In this document: positions 6,982 to 13,550 of the stretch, in pieces
Layout: each line of letters starts with the position of its first letter
Position numbering within the stretch: the stretch's first letter is position 1
NCBI GenBank assembly: GCA_049511335.1
Contig: JBEKYD010000149.1
Coordinates: forward strand, 1-18,403
Reading direction: 5' to 3'
Length of the DNA stretch: 18,403 nucleotides
From: JBEKYD01 sp049511335
GTDB lineage: Bacteria > Acidobacteriota > Terriglobia > Bryobacterales > Bryobacteraceae
Position numbers and translations under genes: made by a program
Notes under the pieces: model-generated
Database searches by the model: none
What the model saw: only the letters and a program-made list of their open reading frames with translations
Told to the model about the DNA's origin: nothing

Positions 6982-8529
6982 ATGAAACCAATCAGTGGGA
7001 TTGTGTTTTCCATTCTCCTGGCGGGCGCGGCTTTCGCGCAGGCGGGCTTCGGGCCGCCTTCGACCAGCGCCGGACCATCCGCGATCGCGCTGCCAGCATC
7101 GGGCCGTAACAACCAGGGCGGCTCGGTCGGCGCTACGGAACAGCCCGTGTCGGGAACCACCACCAGCGTCAACACTCTGAACCCCAGCGTGCAGATTTCC
7201 GGCCCCTACAGCGGCAGCACGCGGAGCACCGCCGCGATTCCGTTTTCCGGTAAGCTTTCGCTGCGGGAAGCGCTCGAGCGAGGACTGGTCTACAATCTCG
7301 GCGCCATCGGCGTGACGCAAACCATGCGTCAAAATCGCGCCCAAGTGACGGTGACCCGCAGCGCCCTGCTGCCGAATCTCAGCGGCGCCGTCAGCGAAAC
7401 CGTGGAGCAAGTCGATCTCGCCGCGCTCGGATTTCGCATCAGCATCCCGATCCCCGGTATTCGGATTCCCACGGTCGCGGGCCCCTTCAACTACGGCAGC
7501 CTTCAGGTCAGCCTCAGCCAAAACCTGGCGAACCTCACCGCGGTCCATAACTACCGCGCCGCCCAGGCCACCGCCCGCGCCGGCCAATACAGCTTGGAGG
7601 ATGCGCGCGACCTGGTCACTCTCGCCGTGGGCGGCGCGTATTTGCAAGTGCTCGCCGCCCAAGCCCGCCTGGATGCCGCCCAGGCCCTGCTCGACACCGC
7701 CAATGCCGTCTTCCATCAATCCACCGAACAACACAGCGAAGGCGTGCTGGGGCGGCTCAGCGTGGACCAAAGCCAGCTTCGCACGCTCACCCAGCAACAG
7801 CAGATCATTACCTTGCGCAACGATCTCGACAAACAGAAGATCAACCTGGCGCGCCTCACCGGCCTCCCGCCCGACCCGGGCTATCAGCTCATCGACCGTT
7901 TCCCCTTCAGCCCGGCGCCGGTCCAGAATGTGAACGATGCCCTGGCCCAGGCCGAACGGCAGCGCGCCGATCTCAAAGCCGCGCAATCCCAGGTGGAAGC
8001 GGCTGCGCGCGCCCTCTCGGCCACCCGCGCCGAGCGCCTGCCGTCGCTATCGGTCAGCGGCGATTACCAGGTTATTGGCACGAACCCCGCCGAATCGCAC
8101 GGCGCTTTCGCCGTGGTCGGCACCCTCAGCATTCCGATTTGGCAAGGCGGACGAACCGCGGGCGATATCGCCCAGGCCGAGGCGGTGTTGGCGCAGCGCA
8201 GGGCTGAATTGGACGACACTCACGGCCAGATCGAATCCGAAGTCCGCCAGGTCTATCTCGATCTCGCCGCTACCGCCGGCCAGTTCGAGGTTGCGCAAAA
8301 GAACCTTCAGGTCGCCCAGGAAGCCCTGGAGATGAGCCGCGCGCGCATGGAAGCCGGCGTCGCCAATACCGTGGAGGTTGTCCAGGCGCAACAAACCGTA
8401 GCTACCGCCCAACTCGACCTGATCGACAGCGTCTTCGCCCACAATCTGGCGAAACTGAGCCTCGCCCGTGCCCTAGGCCACGCCAGCGATCAGCTTCCCA
8501 CGTTGCTGAAACCTCAAAGCACGCCATGA
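6982..8529 (+). CDS. TolC-family outer-membrane efflux channel
   Basis: A 515-residue outer-membrane protein that would complete the tripartite pump. A clear Sec signal peptide (MKPISGIVFSILLAGAAFAQ) is followed by about 70 residues of Ser/Gly/Pro-rich linker, then SGKLSLREALERGLVYNLG, the usual entry to the first outer-membrane-efflux repeat. Long Ala/Gln-rich helices and beta segments such as LSVSGDYQVIGTNP and GTLSIPIWQGGRTAGDIAQAE follow; the second repeat ends with ANTVEVVQAQQTVATAQLDLIDSVFAHNLAKLSLARALG. The length fits a TolC protomer with extra N-terminal linker. I prefer the ATG at 6982 (GAGAG just upstream and a complete signal peptide); an ATG at 6967 overlaps the MarR stop and adds five residues. 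Last gene of the operon, followed by a strong hairpin at 8564-8590. Confidence 0.9.
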   Translation: MKPISGIVFSILLAGAAFAQAGFGPPSTSAGPSAIALPASGRNNQGGSVGATEQPVSGTTTSVNTLNPSVQISGPYSGSTRSTAAIPFSGKLSLREALERGLVYNLGAIGVTQTMRQNRAQVTVTRSALLPNLSGAVSETVEQVDLAALGFRISIPIPGIRIPTVAGPFNYGSLQVSLSQNLANLTAVHNYRAAQATARAGQYSLEDARDLVTLAVGGAYLQVLAAQARLDAAQALLDTANAVFHQSTEQHSEGVLGRLSVDQSQLRTLTQQQQIITLRNDLDKQKINLARLTGLPPDPGYQLIDRFPFSPAPVQNVNDALAQAERQRADLKAAQSQVEAAARALSATRAERLPSLSVSGDYQVIGTNPAESHGAFAVVGTLSIPIWQGGRTAGDIAQAEAVLAQRRAELDDTHGQIESEVRQVYLDLAATAGQFEVAQKNLQVAQEALEMSRARMEAGVANTVEVVQAQQTVATAQLDLIDSVFAHNLAKLSLARALGHASDQLPTLLKPQSTP

Positions 8530-8546
8530 ACTTGTGGGGCGGGTTC

Positions 8547-8570
8547 TCGGCCTGGGGCTCGGCCTGGGGC
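8547..8570 (+). repeat. Perfect 12-bp tandem duplication
   Basis: TCGGCCTGGGGC occurs twice head to tail at 8547-8558 and 8559-8570, just after the TolC gene and running into the hairpin below. Confidence 0.7.
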
Positions 8571-8590
8571 GGCCTCCCAGGCCGCCCCAG
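8564..8590 (+). terminator. Strong hairpin after the exporter operon
   Basis: CTGGGGCGGCCT (8564-8575), loop CCC, AGGCCGCCCCAG (8579-8590): a perfect 12-bp GC-rich stem about 35 bases after the TolC stop. There is no T-run after it, so it may be a non-canonical or Rho-assisted terminator or a 3'-end stabilising hairpin. A second, smaller hairpin (GCGGCCT, GAG, AGGCCGC) lies at 8671-8687. Confidence 0.5.
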
Positions 8591-8703
8591 CTCACCACAC
8601 TGTCCAACCGTGACCCCGAAAGGAGCCCTTCCGTAGTCTCCGCCTGCCTGATCGGTTTGGCCGCAACCAAGCGGCCTGAGAGGCCGCCGCAGGCTGGGAG
8701 CCC

Positions 8704-8908
8704 AATGCCACATACTTTTCTCAAGGCCGGTCGCGCCGTATAGTAGGGCGGACCCCCTGGTCCGCAGCCGGCCCCCTGGCCGGCTCTTCGCCGGTAGCGA
8801 AGACTTGGTGCTTGGGGAAAGGAGCGGGACGAGGGCGTCCCGCGCGGACCAGGGGGTCCGCCCTACTAATGATGCTGTGCCGGCTCGCCGCGAAAAGTAT
8901 GCGGCATT
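8704..8908. repeat. Modular palindromic element, complete copy 1
   Basis: A MITE/REP-like unit of about 205 bp. Outer inverted ends: AATGCCACATACTTTTC (8704-8720) against GAAAAGTATGCGGCATT (8892-8908), 16 of 17 matching. Inner inverted ends of 25 bp are perfect (8741-8765 against 8844-8868). Internal hairpins: AGCCGGCC-CCCT-GGCCGGCT (8766-8785) and GCGGGACG-AGGG-CGTCCCGC (8824-8843). Each inner end is itself a hairpin, GCGGACC-CCCT-GGTCCGC. The 12-base AGGCTGGGAGCC occurs on both sides, at 8691-8702 and 8908-8919, and might be a target duplication or a further module. It has no coding capacity. It fills most of the 470-bp gap between TolC and the dehydratase gene. Confidence 0.85.
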
Positions 8909-8987
8909 AGGCTGGGAGCCTGCCCCACTACGGCGGGTCAGCCTATTTTCCATGCCTTCAGATGGAGTAGCGTAAAGGAGTCGCACC

Positions 8988-8992
8988 AGGAG
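8988..8992 (+). promoter_or_regulatory. Ribosome-binding site of the dehydratase-like gene
   Basis: AGGAG eight bases before the ATG at 9001 fixes this start, which also gives an intact twin-arginine signal. Confidence 0.7.
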
Positions 8993-9000
8993 CTTCCGCC

Positions 9001-10239
9001 ATGAATCGAAGATCCTTCGTCACTTCCCTGGCCGTAACCTCGGCTGCCGCCATCGGCCCGCTGCCGCGCGCCCGCGCCGCCATGCCGAAGATGAAGATCG
9101 CCAAAGTTCGCGTGTTCTCGCCGCCCGATCCGAACCCACTCTTCAACCAGAGCAACCTGGTGGTCTTGGTCGAGACCGATGCCGGCATCGCCGGAATCGG
9201 TGAAGGCGGTTCCAAGGACACGCTGGAGCAGTGCGCCGGGAGGCTGATCGGACGCGATCCTCAATATATCGAAAAGCTGTGGCAGGATATGTCGCGGGCT
9301 TTCTTCTACCCGCCCGGCCGCGAGAAGATGCATGCCTTGGGCGCGCTCGACCTGGCCCTGTGGGACATCAAAGGCAAGGCGCTCAACCAGCCGGTGCATG
9401 CCATCTTGGGCGGCATGGCGCGCAATTACTGCGAGTGCTATAACACTGCCGGCATCGTCCCCGGCGTCGAGCCCGGCATGAGCGTCAAGCAGCGCGCTCA
9501 ACTCACCATGGCGGCCGGTTACCGCGCCTTCCGCATGGGTGCGGCGGACGCCCCGCCCAATACCACTTACAACACCCACGAGAGACTCAATCGCTTACAC
9601 GACGATTGCGCCCAGGCGCGCGAGGGCGTCGGCAACAATGGCGATTGGTGCATCGACTTTCACCAGCGGTTCGATCTAGCGGACGCGATCCGCGGGTGCG
9701 ACCTCATTCGGGATCTGGCGCCCTATTTCGTGGAAGACCCGGTGCGAACGGAAGCGTTTCAGGAGGATCTTCCCATCCTGCGCCGTAAAGTCGACGTGCC
9801 GCTGGCGGCCGGCGAGGAATGGGGCAACCGCTGGGACTTCAACAAGCTGGTGGAGAGTCACGACCTCGATTACGTCCGCGTCACCCTTCCCAACGCCGGC
9901 GGGATCACCGAAATGATGAAGATTGCGGCCATCTGCGAAACGCATTTTGTCGGCATGATTCCGCATTTCACCGGGCCTATCTCCACCGCCGCTCTGGTGC
10001 ATTCTCTCGGCACGTTTTCCGGACCGGTGCTGATGGAGTACAACTATGGCGGGCGCACCATCCCCTACATGCCGGTGGGCCTCGATTTCCGCAACGGCAA
10101 GCTCTATCCCAACGAGCGGCCCGGTCTGGGCGTCGAGATCGATATGACGCAATTGAAGCCGCTCGCCGAATTTACCCAGCCGATTACCAACCGCGCCCAA
10201 ACCTACTTCCGCCCGGACGGTTCCATCACCAACTGGTAA
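9001..10239 (+). CDS. Exported enolase-superfamily dehydratase (galactonate-dehydratase-like)
   Basis: A 412-residue mandelate-racemase/muconate-lactonising family enzyme. The N-terminus (NRRSFVTSLAVTSAAA) is a twin-arginine signal ending near residue 27, so the folded metalloenzyme probably acts in the periplasm. The capping domain is followed by HALGALDLALWDIKGKALNQPVHAILGG (about 112-140). Candidate Mg ligands are Asp219 (in IDFHQRF), Glu245 (FVEDPV) and Glu272 (AGEEW). His221, two residues after Asp219, and His322 (IPHFTGPIS) match the D-x-H and late His arrangement of D-galactonate dehydratase, where they act as acid/base groups. The usual K-x-K motif is not present at FRMGAAD, as expected for that subgroup. 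The likely reaction is dehydration of a sugar acid; the exact sugar is unknown. It stands alone, with repeats upstream and a short hairpin downstream. Confidence 0.85.
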   Translation: MNRRSFVTSLAVTSAAAIGPLPRARAAMPKMKIAKVRVFSPPDPNPLFNQSNLVVLVETDAGIAGIGEGGSKDTLEQCAGRLIGRDPQYIEKLWQDMSRAFFYPPGREKMHALGALDLALWDIKGKALNQPVHAILGGMARNYCECYNTAGIVPGVEPGMSVKQRAQLTMAAGYRAFRMGAADAPPNTTYNTHERLNRLHDDCAQAREGVGNNGDWCIDFHQRFDLADAIRGCDLIRDLAPYFVEDPVRTEAFQEDLPILRRKVDVPLAAGEEWGNRWDFNKLVESHDLDYVRVTLPNAGGITEMMKIAAICETHFVGMIPHFTGPISTAALVHSLGTFSGPVLMEYNYGGRTIPYMPVGLDFRNGKLYPNERPGLGVEIDMTQLKPLAEFTQPITNRAQTYFRPDGSITNW

Positions 10240-10318
10240 GCCTGTTACTTCGCAGGGGAAAACTCCCGATAACCTAACGTGGTTCGCATCCGAGCCCTTG
10301 CTAGTACGAAGATGACTC

Positions 10319-10336
10319 GCTTCGAAAACCCGAAGC
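10319..10336. other. Short inverted repeat after the dehydratase gene
   Basis: GCTTCG, six-base loop, CGAAGC, followed by TTACAT rather than a T-run. It could be a weak terminator about 80 bases past the stop codon. Nothing else is evident in 10240-10476. Confidence 0.25.
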
Positions 10337-10476
10337 TTACATACTGGAGCCGCTGGGTGTTTTATCCGGCGTTCGGGAGGGAAGACGGTATGAGTTCCGA
10401 TCGATCGATCTCCAAAACGGGAAGCCGGACTGGCCTCACGGGTCAGACAGCCCCTGGCAGCGGCGTGCGCTACGTC

Positions 10477-10483
10477 GGAGAGG
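10477..10483 (+). promoter_or_regulatory. Ribosome-binding site choosing the small-gene start
   Basis: GGAGAGG five bases before the ATG at 10489. Longer in-frame starts exist upstream (10279 and others) but have no comparable site, so this one decides the start. Confidence 0.55.
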
Positions 10484-10488
10484 CTTCG

Positions 10489-10809
10489 ATGACCGAGGTG
10501 ATGTTCGATCAACTGGAATACTTGCTCACCCACCAAAGCGAGAACTGCCCTGCCCGATGCCTGGACTGCGAACGACTCAAAAGAGCCGGGCGCTGGCTGC
10601 TCCTGCCCTTCCGCCCCTCTCGCCGCGGCCGGCCGTCCACACCGCCGGCGGAATCCGGGGCCGAGCCAAATACCGAAGAAGCCAGCCCCAATCCGAACCA
10701 GTCGGAACCACCCATCTCGCCGCGCCTCTCATCCCGTCGCGCCCCCTCCTTCCGCACTGCCACCGGCCGATTTGTCCGCCGCCGCGGCAATTTTCGTCCG
10801 ACCTTGTAG
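10489..10809 (+). CDS. Small Cys-motif protein of unknown function
   Basis: A 106-residue protein if started at 10489. The first 42 residues look genuinely coding: MTEVMFDQLEYLLTH, then a cluster C20-x3-C24-x2-C27 (CPARCLDC), then RAGRWLLLPF. I have a faint memory of similar short acidobacterial proteins of about 60 residues with this ending, but cannot name a family. The Cys cluster could bind a metal. After residue 43 the composition becomes Pro/Arg/Ser-rich with no structure, as in an out-of-frame reading, so the natural protein may be shorter or a frameshift may have occurred. The TAG stop is part of GTAGGGCG, which resembles the start of the main palindromic repeat. Confidence 0.45.
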   Translation: MTEVMFDQLEYLLTHQSENCPARCLDCERLKRAGRWLLLPFRPSRRGRPSTPPAESGAEPNTEEASPNPNQSEPPISPRLSSRRAPSFRTATGRFVRRRGNFRPTL

Positions 10810-10892
10810 GGCGAACCGCCGAACTCCTGATGTCGTGGAATTCAGGTTGAGCCAGACTTAGGGCCTGGTCCACCTGTGGCCGAGCGGTCAGA

Positions 10893-10982
10893 AGTGGGAC
10901 AGACCATCGTTTTCCGTGGTCTGTCGGGCCCTTACCGAGCCAACCGCCCGACAGACGACAAAAAACGATCGTCTGTCCCACC
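10893..10982. repeat. Long inverted repeat with palindromic arms
   Basis: Two 36-base arms (10893-10928 and 10947-10982) separated by 18 bases are reverse complements at about 31 of 36 positions. Each arm is also a hairpin: CAGACC...GGTCTG in the left arm and CAGACG...CGTCTG in the right arm. The left/right difference keeps pairing within each arm. It lies in the gap before the DinB-like gene and does not share sequence with the GGGCGGACC element, so it is a second repeat family. Confidence 0.75.
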
Positions 10983-11064
10983 GTGCGCGAGCCACCGGAT
11001 CAGGACGAACGACCCGCCGCAGCCCCTCCTCGCTATACTGCAAAGAAGCCCAAAGGTTTTAACT

Positions 11065-11613
11065 ATGCCTCTCAAATTCACGACTTCCTACATCGAAGAC
11101 TCTCTTGCGCTGCTTCGCCAATACAAGGACCACGCCGAGCGGGCCATCGCCCAGGTGCGGGACGACGAACTGACCGTGGCCATCGATGAAGAGGCCAATT
11201 CCATCTCGACCGTGGTCAAACACATGGCCGGCAATATGCGATCGCGCTGGACCGACTTTCTTTCCACCGATGGCGAGAAGCCCGACCGCAACCGCGACCA
11301 GGAGTTCGTGGCGCCGCCAACTACCCGCGAAGAGCTGCTGCGCATTTGGGAAGAGGGCTGGCAACGGGTTTTCGCCGCCATCGAGCCGCTGACCGACGCC
11401 GACCTGGGCCGCACCGTGACCATCCGCGGCGAAGCGCATTCCGTCGTCCAGGCTATCAACCGGCAGATTGCCCACTACGCCATGCACATCGGGCAAATCG
11501 TGCTGCTGGCCAAGCACTTTCGCGGCCGGGATTGGCAATCGCTCAGCATCCCGCGCAACCGCTCGCTGGAATACAACCAGCTCGTGGCCGAAGGCAAGGC
11601 CAGCCAAAGATGA
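11065..11613 (+). CDS. DinB-like four-helix protein (DUF1572 type)
   Basis: A 182-residue soluble four-helix-bundle protein of the DinB/YfiT superfamily, DUF1572 branch. The three presumed metal-binding histidines are His53 (VVKHMAGN), His137 and His141 (IAHYAMHIGQI), in the usual spacing. The first helix is TTSYIEDSLALLRQYKDHAERAI and the family-like tail is LSIPRNRSLEYN. Relatives include bacillithiol/mycothiol-dependent transferases and stress-induced proteins, but the reaction of DUF1572 members is not established. The start is the ATG at 11065, with AAAGG eight bases upstream; a longer open frame upstream overlaps the inverted repeat and is rejected. The TGA overlaps a possible ATG of the next gene, so the two genes are probably cotranscribed. 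Confidence 0.85.
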   Translation: MPLKFTTSYIEDSLALLRQYKDHAERAIAQVRDDELTVAIDEEANSISTVVKHMAGNMRSRWTDFLSTDGEKPDRNRDQEFVAPPTTREELLRIWEEGWQRVFAAIEPLTDADLGRTVTIRGEAHSVVQAINRQIAHYAMHIGQIVLLAKHFRGRDWQSLSIPRNRSLEYNQLVAEGKASQR

Positions 11614-13298
11614 GAACGACGAGAACGATGCGGCGAGCGCTATTGTCGGTGTTATTCGCGATGCCCTCCCTTCTTGCACAGGATCGCTCATCCGCCCGGT
11701 CCATGGTGATTTCCGACCGCGGCATTGTGGCTACCAGCCAAACCCTGGCCTCGCAGGCCGGCGCGCAGGTGTTGGCCCGCGGCGGCTCGGCGATCGATGC
11801 CGCCATTGCCGCTAACGCCGCGCTCGGCGTGGTGGAGCCGGAAAGCTGCGGCATGGGCGGAGACCTGTTCGCGATTTATTGGGACGCCAAGACCGGCAAG
11901 CTCACCGCCATCAATGCCAGCGGTTGGGCGCCCAAGGGCCTCACCATCGCCGCCCTCAAAGCCAAGGGCGCCAAGGAAATGCCCCAGGAAGGCATCGATT
12001 CGGTAACCGTGCCCGGCGCCGTGGACGGTTGGGCCAAGCTGCACCGGAAATTCGGAAAGCTGCCCTGGCGCGACCTGTTTCAGCCCGCCATTTATTTCGC
12101 CCAACATGGCTACCCGGTTACCGAAATGATCGGCGCCGCCTGGAAAATGGAAGAGAAGAAGCTGGGCGCCGACGTCAACGGCCAACGCGTTTTCCTGCGC
12201 AACGGCAAGGCTCCGGCCGTGGGCGACATGTTCTCCGACCCGGAAATGGCCGCCGCGTACCGCCTGCTGGCCAACGAAGGGCCGGATGTGTTTTATCGCG
12301 GCGCGCTGGCCGAGGCGATTTTGAAAACCAGCCGCCGGCTGGGCGGCGCCATGACGGCCGAAGATTTGTCCGAATATTCCGCCGAGTGGGTCGAGCCGAT
12401 TTCGACCCTTTATCGCGGCTGGAAGATCTACGAACTACCTCCCAATGGCCAGGGTGTGGCTGCGCTCGAAATGCTCAACATCCTCTCTCTATATCCCATG
12501 ACCACGTTCCCGCCGCGGGGCGTCCAGGAGCTGCATTTCGAAATGGAAGCGATGAAGCTGGCCTATGCCGATTTGCACGCCTTCGTGGCCGACCCGCGGT
12601 TCAGCCCCGTCCCGGTTGCCGGCATGCTGAGCATGGATTACGCGCGCGATCGCGCCCGCCGCATCGATCCCGAGAAAGCCTCGTGCCCGGTCCCGCCGGG
12701 CGAGCCGCGCTCCATGCCCGGCGACACCATCTACTTATCCGTGGTCGACCGCGAAGGCAATATCGTTTCGCTCATCCAAAGCCTGTACCAGCATTTCGGC
12801 TCGGGCGTGGTGGTGGACGATTACGGTTTCGCGCTCCACAATCGGGGCGGGCTGTTCACCCTCGATGAGCACCACCCCAACGCTCTGGCGCCGCGCAAAC
12901 GCCCTTTCCACACCATTATTCCGGCATTCATGGAGAAGGGCGATACGCACATCGGCTTCGGCATCATGGGCGGCCTGAATCAGGCCATGGCCCACGCGCA
13001 GTTCGTGGTCAACCTGGTGGACCATGGCATGAACATACAAGCCGCACTCGAGGCCCCGCGTTTTACCAAGCTCGATTTCGGCGGCTGCGAGGTGTTGGTC
13101 GAAGACCGCGTAACCAAGGAAGTCCGCGATGCCCTCACCGCGCGCGGCCATCAGCTCAAGGTGCTGGGCGATTTCTCGAGCAATATGGGCGGTGGCCAGG
13201 TGGTGATCCACGACGCCCAAACCGGCGTGAACTACGGCGCCAGTTCCCCGCGAAAAGACGGCGCCGCCATCCCCGAACCGGGGCCGTACTGGCCGTAG
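11610..13298 (+). CDS. Exported gamma-glutamyltransferase-family protein (YwrD-like)
   Basis: A 562-residue Ntn-hydrolase proenzyme. A signal peptide lies in the first 25 residues (MRRALLSVLFAMPSLLAQ from the second start at 11628). The large-subunit part contains GIVATSQTLASQAGAQVLARGGSAIDAAIAAN, the typical family opening. Autocleavage and catalysis should use Thr373 in GDTIYLSVVD, which aligns four residues before the Ser of the classical TTHYSVVD and would begin the small subunit. The C-terminal glycine motif GIMGGLNQ precedes AALEAPRF. The segment INASGWAP replaces the D-x-R-E-x-A-P of true gamma-glutamyltranspeptidases, removing the Arg that binds the glutamyl carboxylate; this pattern is that of the YwrD/cephalosporin-acylase-like branch. 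Glutathione turnover is therefore uncertain. The start at 11610 overlaps the DinB-like stop (ATGA); 11628 is the alternative. Confidence 0.88.
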   Translation: MRTTRTMRRALLSVLFAMPSLLAQDRSSARSMVISDRGIVATSQTLASQAGAQVLARGGSAIDAAIAANAALGVVEPESCGMGGDLFAIYWDAKTGKLTAINASGWAPKGLTIAALKAKGAKEMPQEGIDSVTVPGAVDGWAKLHRKFGKLPWRDLFQPAIYFAQHGYPVTEMIGAAWKMEEKKLGADVNGQRVFLRNGKAPAVGDMFSDPEMAAAYRLLANEGPDVFYRGALAEAILKTSRRLGGAMTAEDLSEYSAEWVEPISTLYRGWKIYELPPNGQGVAALEMLNILSLYPMTTFPPRGVQELHFEMEAMKLAYADLHAFVADPRFSPVPVAGMLSMDYARDRARRIDPEKASCPVPPGEPRSMPGDTIYLSVVDREGNIVSLIQSLYQHFGSGVVVDDYGFALHNRGGLFTLDEHHPNALAPRKRPFHTIIPAFMEKGDTHIGFGIMGGLNQAMAHAQFVVNLVDHGMNIQAALEAPRFTKLDFGGCEVLVEDRVTKEVRDALTARGHQLKVLGDFSSNMGGGQVVIHDAQTGVNYGASSPRKDGAAIPEPGPYWP

Positions 13299-13313
13299 CC
13301 TTGGCTTTCGCCC

Positions 13314-13527
13314 AATGCCTCATACTTTTCGTAAGAGCGGTCGCGGCGTATAGTAGGGCGGACCCCCTGGTCCGCGCGGGACGCCCTCGTCCCGCCCTTC
13401 TTTCGTGGAATCAGAGTCCCGATGCCGAAGAGCCGGCCGGGGGGCCGGCTGCGGACGAGGGCGTCCGCCCTACGGGTCGTGCATACTTGCGGTCGGGACA
13501 AAAGTGCGCGGTATCAGGCTAGAGCCT
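13314..13527. repeat. Modular palindromic element, complete copy 2
   Basis: The left end (13314-13330) and the 25-base module 13351-13375 match copy 1; the module is identical to 8741-8765. Internal hairpins are GCGGGACG-CCCT-CGTCCCGC (13376-13395), the exact reverse complement of 8824-8843, and AGCCGGCC-GGGG-GGCCGGCT (13431-13450). The right inner end (13451-13473) is GCGGACG-AGGG-CGTCCGC, differing from the left inner end by a paired G/C swap. The right outer end is degenerate, with GCATACTT and then ATCAGGCTAGAGCCT. It occupies nearly all the gap between the transferase gene and ilvD, and ends about 24 bases before the ilvD ATG. Confidence 0.82.
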
Positions 13528-13550
13528 GTAGCACCGGGTACACTAGAAAA

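Noticed and set aside
8402..8986. 194-codon minus-strand frame across the repeat region
   Set aside because: It is formed by the palindromic element and the end of TolC in antisense; repeats of this kind are open in several frames by composition.
10279..10488. N-terminal extension of the small Cys protein to 176 residues
   Set aside because: The extension has no domain character and the only good ribosome-binding site is just before 10489.
10874..10895. GTGGCCGAGCGGTC resembling the D-arm of a serine tRNA
   Set aside because: No matching acceptor, anticodon or T-arm follows; the next bases are the inverted repeat.
8704..13527. CRISPR-like reading of the repeated GGGCGGACC modules
   Set aside because: The units are not regularly spaced, have no unique spacers between equal repeats, and no cas gene is present.
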